DNA of 64,000 nt from Diospyros lotus. Lineage: Eukaryota; Streptophyta; Magnoliopsida; Ericales; Ebenaceae. A program made the translations under genes and the position numbers. Location: the NCBI RefSeq assembly GCF_014633365.1, contig NC_068339.1, positions 439,001 through 503,000 on the forward strand, read 5' to 3'. Within the stretch, counting starts at the first letter, position 1. Each line of letters opens with the position of its first letter. This document shows, one piece after another, positions 18,186 to 29,420 of the stretch. The notes beneath the pieces are model-generated. The model was not told the origin of the DNA and ran no database searches. It worked only from the letters and a program-made list of their open reading frames with translations.

Positions 18186-18252
18186 GCGCGCGCGCGCGCA
18201 CACATATATATATATATTGTCTTACCTAACCTAACCTAACCTAACCTAACCC
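18186..18252. repeat. Compound microsatellite with CCTAA (telomere-like) pentamers
   Basis: (CG)7 runs into CACA(TA)n, then five to six CCTAA units at 18225-18252. The pentamer differs from the plant telomere heptamer CCCTAAA. Confidence 0.8.
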
Positions 18253-19099
18253 ATCATGGAGGAATTTTCCATTCTTACTAGCACCTACTATTAAAAGTTT
18301 ACAGTAATTATAGTTATTGTTGATATATATATATGTATTTATGTATGTATTATTGTTAAAAAATATTAAAATATACCGCCATGGCCTACTAATAAACCAA
18401 AATAATCATTAGTGGAAATGAATTGATTGGTTGATGAGTTGCATTATGTGTATAGGCATAGATGCAGGGTGATGTGATTAAAATAAGAAATTGAAGAGGA
18501 AGTTGGTTCAATATGTATAGACATTTTACGTTTTCTCAAAGGGTTTGGTGGCATCAAATATTTGGACATGGCCGTGAGAATGGAAGACAATCTTTGAAGA
18601 TTACATGTAATTGTGGCATCCATCTCAATAGTTGCCTCTCCCCCCTTAAGGTCGTGCCATTATGTGAAGAACAATAGGTATAGAACTAAGGCCGGGTTCC
18701 AAGTTTGTGGCCCTGTGTGTGTGTCTATATATCGTGTTGGTCAAGCAACCAACAAACCCATGCGCATGTGGGTTTCCCACATGTTTTTTACCCAAAATTT
18801 CATATATATATATATATATATTGATGATTGGGGGAATATTTATTTATTGATAAAAGTGTGAGTATATTATTGTATGTCACTTGTTTTATTTGTCAGAATA
18901 TATGATATATGGTTTATCTATCCTTTTATTTGAAAAATTGATACATGCTTAAAGATATCTTACTTCAAAGTGTAAGAATTTTAAAAATAATTTTATTGAG
19001 AATTTTGTTCAACTTATATAAAAAGTAACACTTTAATAAATAAACAGATTTAATATCTATTTTAAAAACTTACTACTATTCTATTTACCTCTTGAGATG

Positions 19100-19270
19100 A
19101 TCGTTTTTGCATGGACCCCGATGTTCATACTCTCAATTATGTCAGGAGAAGTAAATCACAAGTGTAAAATGTTTCGTTTCAATGAGCAGAGAGATAATCG
19201 AACTCACGGCTCACCAGACTAATATTGATATATCGCTTGATCTACCACTCAACTTATGGGCATATTCATT
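19100..19270 (-). repeat. SINE-like tRNA-derived element
   Basis: On the minus strand AAGTTGAGTGGTAGATCAAG (A-box-like, about 19256-19237) is followed at tRNA-like spacing by GTGAGTTCGATTATC (B-box-like, about 19207-19193), then a non-tRNA body. This is the layout of plant SINEs. No target duplication or 3' tail was established. Confidence 0.45.
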
Positions 19271-21084
19271 TTAACTCTTATACGAGTATTAACTTGACTA
19301 TCAAAAACTATAATTTAAGATAAAACTCTTACCCTTATAATAGAACACTCATATAATCCTTCCACCGTAAAGGTTGATATAATGATATGTCCAATTAGAT
19401 ATTGATGGACCTAATATATATATACGTGTGTGTGGCTGCATTGTTTATGGCATTTAAAATTTTTATTAACTTTTTATGTTAATTTATTTATTAATGTTCA
19501 CCTTGCAAGAGTATAATTTTTAACTCCTCAAATTATAATAGCATTTTGATATAAAAGTATTAGAAATTTAGGTGTAATAGGTCAATACCACTTGCCATAA
19601 TACATGTCTCTCAAAAGCACTCATACATCATAGATAATCCTTGAATTAGAAATGTATTTAAATATTTATTTGATATTTTTGTGATGTGTGTATATTAATA
19701 TATTATATTTTGTATCGTATTAATATAAATATATAATATATTAAAAATAACATTATAATGCATAAATACAGTTCAAACTAAAAATAATAAATTTCATATA
19801 ATTATATATAAAAATATCATATATCAACATCGTAAATTAATATTTTTAAGGAATAAAAAAATTTAGTTATATAAATTATATAGTAACAGTATTAATTGAC
19901 ACAAGATTAACTTTTGGTATAATGAAATTACAGCTCCGTTTTATTTCTGGCGTTGAGTTTGTCCAGCATAAGCATAAGCATATGCATGGGGAGGAGGTGG
20001 AGCTCACATTCCCTCTTTAATTTTGTCTCAGTCAAATAAATTTTATATTATTAAACACAAATAATATAACAATTTGAAAGAAATTAATGGACAATGGGCA
20101 GAAATGGCAATGGCTTGCCTTGGCGTCCAAGTCTGTGTTGGAAATGAAATGATGGTTATGAAACCTATTCCTCCCACTCTCTCTCTCTCTATATATATAG
20201 GATGATATTTACTTGTATGTAATATAGACCATAAATACATATACAACAAAAGGGGATGTTAATCATTATGTCTTGTTTTGAAAGTGAAATAAATTTTGGG
20301 GGGTTTTGGAGGGGAGGGAGAGAATGATCTCCTTCTACATATATATATATATATATATAGTGGGCCACAACATAATTGAGAAAGAAATTATAGTTAGATG
20401 AGGAGTGAGGAGGGGGAGAGAGACGGTGCAGGAACGAATATATATATATATATAATAATGTTGGTGTCCTCTGTCATGTCACCCTCGTCCTTCATCCACT
20501 CACCGGATTGAGATATTGCAAATAGCAAAATATATTTATATATATATGTGTGAATGTGTAACAATGGTGGCTATTCCAAATTCAGGGTTTCTTGTTTAGG
20601 TGCAGCATCAGCAGGCAGCGGCGACGCTTTAGTAACAGTTTAGCTAGCAGCCTGAAATTATGGGGAAAAGGGAAACTAGGCTTGGCTTGGCTTGGCTTTG
20701 CTTTCATTTGCTGCTGCTTTTGCATACTTCCCTTCCCTTATCTCTATATTGAATATCGTTCTCTATCTACCCCACTTCGCTATATAAATGCCTTTAATGG
20801 CTTCCAGAAATTTCAATCAAATATTCTCTTCTCTTCTCTTCTTCCTCCATATGCACACATATACATATATAAACAGCATGCGCAGCAGATCGAGGTCCTC
20901 TATCTAGCTAGCAAATAGTTAATCTTGCCTTGCCCAGCTTCCGGCTTCCCTATATATATCCTTTTAATTCAAATTTGGACTGCTAGCTAGCTTTTAGAAT
21001 ATATATGCATATATATTATTAATCGAGTACTTTTGGATCGCGAGAGAGTTATACAGTGAAATTAATTCATTCTTAACGTCGATC

Positions 21085-22008
21085 ATGCTGCCGGAAGCAG
21101 TGGTTGTGGGCGGTGCAGGAATAATAAAAATAATAATAATGGTGATGTGCGGCGGGGCTGCTTTGTTCATGATCATGATCCCATTTTTCAAGCTGCTACT
21201 CCAGCCATCATCATCAATATCCGGCGGCATCCTCCTCAATATCTTCTCCGGGAGGAGCTGGTTATCTCCGCCCTATATCTACCTCATTCTCAACTTCCTC
21301 ATCATCTCCATTATTGCCGCTTCCTCTACTCTCTGTCCTCATCGTCCCAACAACATCAAGAACAAGAAGCAGCAGCAGCGGTATTACGCAGACAAAGTAA
21401 TTACTGGAAGCCTTCCAACTCCAGCACCACCGCCACAATCAACTCATCTACTCCAATTAAACCATTTCCAAGATCAAGACGGGACGATCGGCAGTAGCTG
21501 GGAGGACTTTCTGCAATTAAGCCAAATATCGTTGTCTCCTGATCCTCCAGCTGCTGCTGAAGGGCAGGGGCAGCTGCTATCCGTGATCGACCGCCCATCA
21601 TCATCAGAAACAACAGCTACAAGTACTACTACTACTACTACTACTTCAGAAGTAGAAACTAGTACTGTAGTACCAGTGGTGACAGACGAGGAGAATAACG
21701 TTAGCGGTGACGGTGATACGTTTGAGGCGACGTGGAAGGCGATCGTGGAAGCTGCTGATCAGAAGAAGAGCCATCGACCGATGAGGAAGAGCGAGAGCGT
21801 TTTGTTGAGAGAGGCGCCTCCTCGTCCGGAGCCGGCCAAACCCAAGCAAAAGGAGCTTAAGAAGTCGGAGACGTTCAACGAGCCGGTGTCGGCGGGGCGG
21901 CTCAGGCGAGAGCCGTCTCAGGGTCTGGATGAGTTGAATCGCCGGGTGGAAGCGTTCATCAACAACTTCAACCACCAGATTCGGTTACAGAGGCAGGAAT
22001 CCGACTAG
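21085..22008 (+). CDS. DUF4408/DUF761 domain protein
   Basis: Intronless, 307 residues. The N-terminus has two hydrophobic segments: about residues 10-40, and 61-82 with SPPYIYLILNFLIISIIAAS, which is the DUF4408 signature. A low-complexity middle has Pro-, Gln- and Thr-runs (ACT repeats encode a Thr run). Near residue 220 is TFEATWKAIVEAADQ, then Lys/Arg-rich KKSETFNE. The last 30 residues, LDELNRRVEAFINNFN ... IRLQRQES, are the DUF761 motif. Proteins of this plant-specific family (sometimes called cotton-fibre proteins) are of unknown biochemical role and probably membrane-attached. A related gene follows 1.9 kb downstream on the same strand. Confidence 0.88.
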   Translation: MLPEAVVVGGAGIIKIIIMVMCGGAALFMIMIPFFKLLLQPSSSISGGILLNIFSGRSWLSPPYIYLILNFLIISIIAASSTLCPHRPNNIKNKKQQQRYYADKVITGSLPTPAPPPQSTHLLQLNHFQDQDGTIGSSWEDFLQLSQISLSPDPPAAAEGQGQLLSVIDRPSSSETTATSTTTTTTTSEVETSTVVPVVTDEENNVSGDGDTFEATWKAIVEAADQKKSHRPMRKSESVLLREAPPRPEPAKPKQKELKKSETFNEPVSAGRLRREPSQGLDELNRRVEAFINNFNHQIRLQRQESD

Positions 22009-23905
22009 CGTTACGTCGACATGATTAACCGTGGTCTTTAGCTTTAATTATTATTATTATTATTATTAATTACTAGTTTACCTGCGGGCCCGGCCCGGCC
22101 CAAATCCTCAGCCCAGATCAATGTAGATTTCAAGAAATAGAAGATCATCGTCAAGTTTCAACAAATTGGAATGCCATTTTCAATGGATCTTTCTTCTTCA
22201 AAAAGAATAGATTTGTTCAGTTGGATTATATAATTTGGAGACGTATTCATTGATCTCTGAGTTGCCATCATTGTTGACGTAACCACATCATATCTAGCTA
22301 ACCATATAATCGATTTTTCTCAATTAAATAAGTGTTGTTCCCACTAAATTAAACTCCCGCCCATTAATCAGCTCAATTTTTATTTTATTTTTATAGTTTA
22401 AGTTCTTGCACTTCGTCTGCCTAATCCTTAAAAAAGATCGGCCATTCTATTACTTTAATCTTCGAATAAATCAGATGTGGTCACAAATTTATATATTTTT
22501 AAACGAATATGTGATTGATTCCCATAAAATGAGATAATTTTACTTTCATCAACAGTTGATCTCTCATCATTTTCAAAAAAAATTGAAAAGTTTTATTACT
22601 TACGCCATGCCTCGAGTACCTCATCTGCTGACACAGCTCAATTCTTATTTTAGTTTGGGGAAAGTAGCTTTAATAATTGTTACTTGGATGACTTATATGT
22701 AGGTTAATTTCCCAACAAGTCCATTATAGTTTTAGTTGACTTGTCAACATCATTAACTAACTTAATTATCTTTAATTTTAATAATTAATAATTAATAAAG
22801 TAGTAGTAGTTGTTGTTGTATTGATTGCATTGTTCTTGAATTAGGATATGATTATTATTTATATTTAAAAAAATATTATTAATATATCATTATGTACATT
22901 TTGAATTATATAATAACGTACTTAATATCTAAAATACTGTCACCCAAAATAGTGAAACGAGAAATATTTATATTATTTATGTACTTTGTATAACTTAAAA
23001 TGTACATAAATAATATGCAAGTAACATAATCCATATATTTATTATTCATCCAGCAGCAGCGATCATTTTTTCAAAAACAAAGCGTAATCTTAATTAATAT
23101 ATTGTATTAGTGATAAACACTAAGGGTGGGCCCAACGTCTTTACATAAATTAATCTTTAACTCCTATTATATATATGTTATGAATTTGACGGGGTCTCTT
23201 AATTGTGACATGCTTATAATAAATATATCTGTACTATTAATTAGTATATTGAATCTTAATATTAATTATATACTGCTATTTAGTAAGTAGTTAGATAATT
23301 CTATCATTTAGGATTTGGGATAATTAATAGAAAATATTAGGATTAATTCTATCATTTAGTTTTAATTAGATTCAATCTTTCTCTTTTTCATAATTTTGAA
23401 TCATTTAATATAATTTTTTAATTGTCAAAAATAAGATATAAAAAAATAAATTTTATCTAAAAATAAAATATATTTATTATTGCGTATTACTCATGGTATA
23501 ATGATAGATAATAATATTAATAAATTGGGTCTTATGATTCAACTCAATAAATTTTAAATACACCCACTAGTCTTAGGTGATTTATATATATATATATATA
23601 TATATGGGTCTCTACCAAGTCTCTATCAACCAATCCCAAGAATAGAGCACTACTCTTTTGAAGCAGAAATGATCAAAAGGCAGCAAATCAGAAGACTGCA
23701 GTGGGATAAATATCTTAAGAAAGATCAAAATACTAAGAAAGAAAGGGCACTTTTATATATATATACGCGGATTTGGTCTGGAAGAGGGATGAATAATTAA
23801 TATTATAATTAGGAAGCAACATCACTGGCTATACTATACTATACTATACTATACTATACATGAGTCTTAATTAGAGAGGGTCTTTTGAGAATATTTACAA
23901 GGAAG

Positions 23906-23939
<34 letters not shown>

Positions 23940-23943
23940 TAGG
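22009..23943. other. 1.9-kb AT-rich spacer between the two DUF4408/DUF761 genes
   Basis: No gene seen. Simple repeats only: (ATT)n at about 22048-22066, (AT)n at about 23582-23605, (CTATA)n at about 23828-23860 and (CTG)n at about 23912-23939. The last lies within 30 bp of the next start codon and so is in that gene's leader. Confidence 0.55.
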
Positions 23944-25137
23944 ATGGAAACAATAAGAGCCTGCTATATGTTACTAATAAGAAGGAGAGGAAAGATCAGG
24001 ATCGCCCTTGAGCTAGCAGTGGCCTACTGTGCTGGAATAATCACCTCCATCATTCTCTCCAAATTACCTTCTTCTTCCTCATTATTCAGCAACACCTACA
24101 CGTTATTATTATTAGTGTTACAATCCTCCATTACCACGTCTACTTGGTTCTCACCATGGACATTGAGCTTGTACTCTTCTCAACTCCTCTTCATTCTAAT
24201 TCTCTCCTCTATCTTCTTCTATCTTCATTCTAACTCTAGAAATATTATTAATGTTGATTACCACCACCACCACCACCACCATCATCATCATCATGACGAT
24301 GGCAGCAGTGATGATTTTCCCTCTAATATCCCACCACCGCCACCGTCATCTCAACAACCACCAATATTGTTAATCCAGGAGGTCAGAAGCTATTTCGAAG
24401 ACGACGCCCGAGCTGCAGCAGAAACGGCAGCAGCACCGGTAGTAACAACAACAGTACAAGTAATAGCTTCTTCTTCTTCTTCTTCTTCTTCTTCTTTTTC
24501 AAGATCTCGTGCCAATATTATTGTATCCAATATCAATGAAACCACCACCCCAGAATCATCACATGATGACCTCCTCCATGTCGACCTTCCCTTTGTGTCG
24601 CCACCACTAATACAGCCACTTGATCATCACCATCTCTTCAATACAAATGACTGTGAAACGACGAGGACGTCAAGCACGGCAGCCCCCAATAGTACTACGG
24701 AGAATTATGAGGGGAGGAGGTTAGTGGGGGATATAAGTGAAAAGAAGGAGGATGGTGGCAGCTGCAGCGATGTTAATGGTGACCAGGGCAACTACTCACT
24801 GGAGGTGACCTGGAACACCATTAATAAGAAGGGTACTGGTGGAAGGAAACCCAAAAAGAGCACTGCTGCTGCTGCTGCTACTACTACTACATCATCATCA
24901 TCATCACGGGACTACTGCTACAACGTTCCACCAAAATCAGTAGCAGCAGCAGCAGCAGCAAAGAGGAAATCGAATTTGAAGGCTTGGCAGGAGCTGAGGA
25001 AGGCCGAGACATTCAACGACGCGGTGTTCGGGTGGAAACGAGGAGGCCTCCGAAGAGGGGCTTCCCTCACTCGGGAAGAGGTCAACCTTCAAGCCGAAGC
25101 CTTCATCAAGAATAAGAATTTCAAACGCCATATATAG
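23944..25137 (+). CDS. DUF4408/DUF761-type protein with early stop before the conserved tail
   Basis: Intronless, 397 residues, same general plan as the gene at 21085. It has hydrophobic N-terminal segments (about 18-40, 50-65, 72-92), a long low-complexity middle, LEVTWNTINKK (compare TFEATWKAI in the neighbour), LRKAETFNDAVFG, and VNLQAEAFIKNKNF near the end. An 11-residue His run (about 106-116) and Ser, Thr and Ala runs come from triplet repeats. The frame stops at TAG 25135-25137, but the same frame continues with LQRQEAEKNN to TGA 25174-25176. LQRQES is the normal DUF761 ending and is present in the neighbour. So the stop is probably a recent nonsense change just before the conserved tail, or is read through. 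Function unknown. Confidence 0.82.
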   Translation: METIRACYMLLIRRRGKIRIALELAVAYCAGIITSIILSKLPSSSSLFSNTYTLLLLVLQSSITTSTWFSPWTLSLYSSQLLFILILSSIFFYLHSNSRNIINVDYHHHHHHHHHHHDDGSSDDFPSNIPPPPPSSQQPPILLIQEVRSYFEDDARAAAETAAAPVVTTTVQVIASSSSSSSSSFSRSRANIIVSNINETTTPESSHDDLLHVDLPFVSPPLIQPLDHHHLFNTNDCETTRTSSTAAPNSTTENYEGRRLVGDISEKKEDGGSCSDVNGDQGNYSLEVTWNTINKKGTGGRKPKKSTAAAAATTTTSSSSSRDYCYNVPPKSVAAAAAAKRKSNLKAWQELRKAETFNDAVFGWKRGGLRRGASLTREEVNLQAEAFIKNKNFKRHI

Positions 25138-25176
25138 TGCTTGCAGAGACAAGAAGCAGAGAAGAACAATGTCTGA

Positions 25177-25914
25177 TCCCCCCGCATGATCAATATTTAA
25201 TCCTGCTGCAATTCCTATTAGTAAATAACTAGCTAGCTTTTGCTACAGGATCCCTTAAGTATCAATAAATATATATATACATATATATCAGGCTTAATTA
25301 ATTAATTAGATCACCCCAGTACAAGTAATTAGTGCTACATAAACTGAATTAAGGAGAAGGGTTAAGGAAGGAAGAATATATACTAGTACGTACTCCACTC
25401 CACAAGTTCAGTATACATACAACTATATATATATATATATGAATGTATATAGCTAGCTTTGTACGTACGTGTAGAGGTTTGCTAATGTATTTTTTTGTAT
25501 AGTTGTTGACATTTTCTTTATGTTGTTTGCTAGCTGCTGTTGTAATTTAAATTTAAATTTAAATTATGTACAAAGCTAGCTAGGTACTACATATATAGGC
25601 TAATAAATAAATAAACGAAAAAGAAGTAAAAACTTAAATCACACTTACAAAATATATATAGAGAATCAAAATCCAACATATATAAATAATCTACATACAA
25701 ATTAATGTACAGTTACGCATAAAAATGTATATCCTTATGGTGTATCTTAACATTCTCGATCGATCGCTGAAACTCAAAATTAGTCATCTTGTGTTTGCCA
25801 ACAATTAATACAGATGATCAGACACCGCTAGATAATAATTAATAAATGTGATTGATTGATTTCATATATATATAATAATAATAATGTCTATAATTAGCTA
25901 GTTTAACTAACACC

Positions 25915-25945
<31 letters not shown>

Positions 25946-27786
25946 TTAGACACTGGAATTTAATATTTTATATATTTCTTTTAATTAATATTATATATAT
26001 AATATAATACAAAATATTAATGCAGAATATCATCTTAAATTTAATTATTTAAATTTGAGTGTTTAAATAATATTAGTGAAAAATAAAATAATATTTTCCA
26101 TTGACGTAGATATTAAAACGTAATGCATGCATCATTATTTAAGAATTACACATTAAAAGTACATATCATGTAAAAAGTTATTACACTGCAATTAATGCAT
26201 CAATCAAAACTAATACTCCCTTTTTTTTAAACGGTAAACCTATTTGAATAGAACCTAGCTATCTCGATAGAAGGTCATTTAATGTTTATTTTATATTATT
26301 TTATAATATTTTAATTATATTAAACAAAACAGAAAGATAATTTTAATCTTATAAAAATTTTAACTCTTCACTCGTATGTTTTTCTTCTTAAAATTCCCGC
26401 CTAAAACTACTACCCAACGCATTAAAGTTGTACGTTTCCAAAGCAAAAAAAATTAGTTATAAAAATGAATAATGACGATCATGACACTTAGGTGGCAGCA
26501 CACCATTGGCTATAATTAATGTATTCTCTTTGCATTCTTCTTTTATTTTATTCCATTCATAAATTATTTGAAGTTCGCCCAGACAGAAGATGCAATCTGC
26601 CAAATGATGCAATTCGCTATCTGGTGGACTGCATACTGCATCTAAGATGCAGTGCTGGCGGGCTGTATCCCATTGGGATGCTAACGGACTGCAATCCGTT
26701 GGGATGCTAGCGGACTGCATCCAAGATGCAGCCCGCCAGCAGCTGCATCCTAGCGGGCCAGCGGCTGCATCCTAGATGCAGTCTGTCAGTACTGCATTCG
26801 GTGGACTGCATCTTGGGACTTGCTTGAATTACTGAGCCAGTTTCATTACTGATATTTTTATTATTTGATGTTTTTAGTAATTTTGTGCATCGACCAATTC
26901 GAACAAAATAGAATAATCCGTATTTAAAGTCATTGTAATTCTTGGGATTCTAAAAATTCATTAAATTATGTGAAAGACTAAAATTTAAATTTAACAAAGA
27001 AGAGAGAGAATGAAATTTTGAATTGTGACTAGAAAGGGTATCGTTGGTAAAAAAAAAAATGTTAAATGACATAATTATCCTAATGTCAATAATTAAAATG
27101 ACAAAAAAAAAATACAATTCTATATGGATAGATTCTATCCAAAATAGCATGGTCTTTTTTTAAAAAAAAAAAAAAATTATTACCATTCATCATTTCTTGG
27201 CCCACTAATCACATTGGTGATTTTGATTGACCGTTGGAATGAAATTGGGCTTCAATGGCCCACCCACATCCATAGTCTTGTCGGTGTGAGAGGAAAGCCC
27301 AGCCAGTACCTAGCTAGCTCAAACGTGATTTTTTTTAAATTCTAAACTCCTTGTAATATTCATTAATTAATTATAGAACTCGAAAATTAATTCTAAGAAC
27401 AATTACAATAAATCAAAGAGCTTCACAACAATCAATGTAACAGAGATACTAATTAACATAAGCTTTAATAAATGCACATATATATTGTTTTTAATTTTAA
27501 AATAATTTTATTAATAAATAATAAATTTATCATGTTTTGCGATATTAATTTCATCAACTAATAAAATTTGTTTTGAAGTTTAACCATTAATTAAAGAATA
27601 ATTAGCATTACTCATTAACATAATATTTTATACATAAATCATTTACTTTTACTTATAAAAACAATATATAAGCTAGCATTAAAATTGGGTACGTAGTCCA
27701 AGTTCCTTGATGTCATTTGAGAGATCTTGGTTTAAGCAAGAAAAAAGGTGCATATATATATATCTAATATATCTAATATATAGCAG

Positions 27787-27818
<32 letters not shown>

Positions 27819-28176
27819 GTTCTTGTGCGCGTGTACTGATCGAGAGTCGAGAGGCAGGGAGAGAAGGAAATCAAAAGAGAAATAAAACTAGGTACGTACG
27901 TAATATGTATCAGTGGAGCTATATATATATATATATTGAAATGCATGCTATACGTGTTCTCAGCAGGAAAACGAGTATCAAAAGTGATATGCTAGCTGGC
28001 TATGTACGTGCCACGGCTAATTAAGTGTGGGTAATGAAACTGCATGGCCCCAACTCACGAACTAACATAACATGGGCATTATTATTTGTTCGTTCAAATT
28101 CACACGTACGTACGAATTAGTGACTTTTAATGATAGAGATAGAAGAGGGGACAATATCCAGAGTTCATGGGGACAA
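25177..28176. other. 3-kb AT-rich intergenic region
   Basis: No gene found. It holds many (TA)n and (TTA)n tracts, a TTTAAA-type repeat near 25548-25567, a GC-rich palindrome-bearing island (26578-26822, listed separately), and a (CT)n tract at about 27793-27819. The last 150 bp are the probable 3' UTR of the phytocyanin on the minus strand. Confidence 0.5.
26578..26822. repeat. GC-rich island of iterated palindromes and short direct repeats
   Basis: In an AT-rich background, GATGCAG/CTGCATC words recur about ten times, often as palindromes such as CTGCATCCTAGATGCAG. A 12-bp perfect inverted pair, GCTGGCGGGCTG (26654-26665) and CAGCCCGCCAGC (26729-26740), encloses two direct copies of TTGGGATGCTA.CGGACTGCA (26673-26697 and 26699-26722). 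A second tandem pair, CAGC.GCTGCATCCTAG, follows at about 26738-26776. It may be a foldback element end or part of a larger transposon. Confidence 0.7.
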
Positions 28177-29420
28177 TCACAGGTAGTGCTGTGAGATCAG
28201 GGCCAAGAAGCAGCTGAGAAAGAATCCCCCAGCATCAACCGCCCAGATGGCACTGCCGAGTTTGGTGTGATCAGAAGCAACTCCAGAACAGTGGCAGCTG
28301 TCAGGAGCGGGAGCAGATTTCTCATTATCGACAGCTGGTACTTGTGGAGCTGGAGCATGATCATGACCACCTGCAGGAGGACTTTTACCTGAAGAAGCTG
28401 GAGGAGGAGGCGGCGGCAGCGGAGGAGGACTCCTTCTGCCAAGGCTGCCGCCTCCTCGTCGCCGGCCTCCCATGCTGCCTTCTCCTCCTGAACCAGCTGG
28501 GGCGTCAGCGGGATTGGGTAAGGAGGGTGCGGGGGAAGGTGATGACGAGGATACGGCCTGATCAGAGTCAGAAAGGACATGCACCTCAAGTTTGAGTCCC
28601 ATGGCACAGTGGCGACGTCTCCCACAAATGAAGAACCTGGTGGTCCCACCTTCCTGCAGCTGTATCACAGTCTTCCCATCACTGTGCACGCTGATCGGGT
28701 TCACGGTCCGACACGTGGCGTAATCTGCTTGGTTGACTTCTAGCACGTCGTGGGTCGGCCAGTAGCTGAACACTGCACCCCCACAATGTCACAACAAACC
28801 ATTAGCGCCCAACCCAAGTCGTTACAATACAATTTCGCGACTCCATTATCCATTCAGTTAGATAGTTCTACTAGTACGAGCATATCAGATTTAACCCCTC
28901 AAGCACTAACAAAATACCAGCCCACTCTCATTAATCCGGAGCAGACACACGGTGGAATTATTCCTTGGATCAATCTCATTTTTTCCCGATCTTTGATCAA
29001 CATCTCGAAAGTTGTTATCTCTGCGATTTTGCTATCTACCACCTTACCCTTCGATGAATCTAAGTTGTTAATCAAACCAGAAATCAACAACTCAGATAAG
29101 CCGCCATTTTCTTTTCCACTTTCGGTTACATAAAAATGACAAGTCCGTTACAGCTTATTGTAGCAAAAGGCAGGCCAAAATAAGAACTAGCTGCCTGGTC
29201 ACGATTACGATAAATGCGCAGGTGGGGAATTACCTAGATTGTCGCCGGCGTGAAATGTGGTGGAAGCAGCCCATGTATGGAGGTCGGAAGCAAGATTCCA
29301 ACCGGTCGGACCTCCGACGGAGTGGTTGGTTGGTGCACAGTCGACGCAGCGGAACCACACGGAAGAGACCACGATTACTATGATCGCCTTCACTGCGCAA
29401 CTTGGACGCAGTCCTTCCAT
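28177..29420 (-). CDS. Phytocyanin (uclacyanin/early nodulin-like), GPI-anchored type
   Basis: Two exons on the minus strand, 29420-29234 and 28772-28177, joined by a GT/AG intron with phase kept; 260 residues. An N-terminal signal peptide (about 1-29) is followed by the plastocyanin-like domain: VGGPTGWNL, HAGDNLVFSYWPTHDVLEV, ATCRTVNPI and FFICGRRRHCAMGLKLEV. The copper ligands His (in THDV), Cys (in FIC) and His (in RHC) are present. The axial position, Met in uclacyanins and plantacyanins or Gln in stellacyanins, is Leu. A Ser/Pro-rich arabinogalactan-like region (about 150-230) and a hydrophobic C-terminus suggest a glycosylated, GPI-anchored cell-surface protein. The intron position, just after GDNL, is the usual one for the family. 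Confidence 0.9.

Larger units (their letters stand above)
17633..21084. other. 3.4-kb intergenic region rich in simple repeats
   Basis: No gene found. It contains a CG/CA/TA microsatellite followed by CCTAA repeats (18186-18252), (TA)n runs near 18802-18820, 20340-20360 and 20438-20453, a SINE-like tRNA-related segment (19100-19270, -), and otherwise AT-rich DNA. The last 400 bp before 21085 carry (TATA)-rich stretches and pyrimidine tracts that suit a promoter and leader for the next gene. Confidence 0.5.

Noticed and set aside
18225..18252. Interstitial telomere
   Set aside because: Units are CCTAA, not the plant CCCTAAA, and only five to six copies are present.
28197..28649. Open frames in other frames across the phytocyanin exon 2
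   Set aside because: GC-rich Pro/Ser region leaves several frames open; only the plastocyanin frame has the copper motif and splices.
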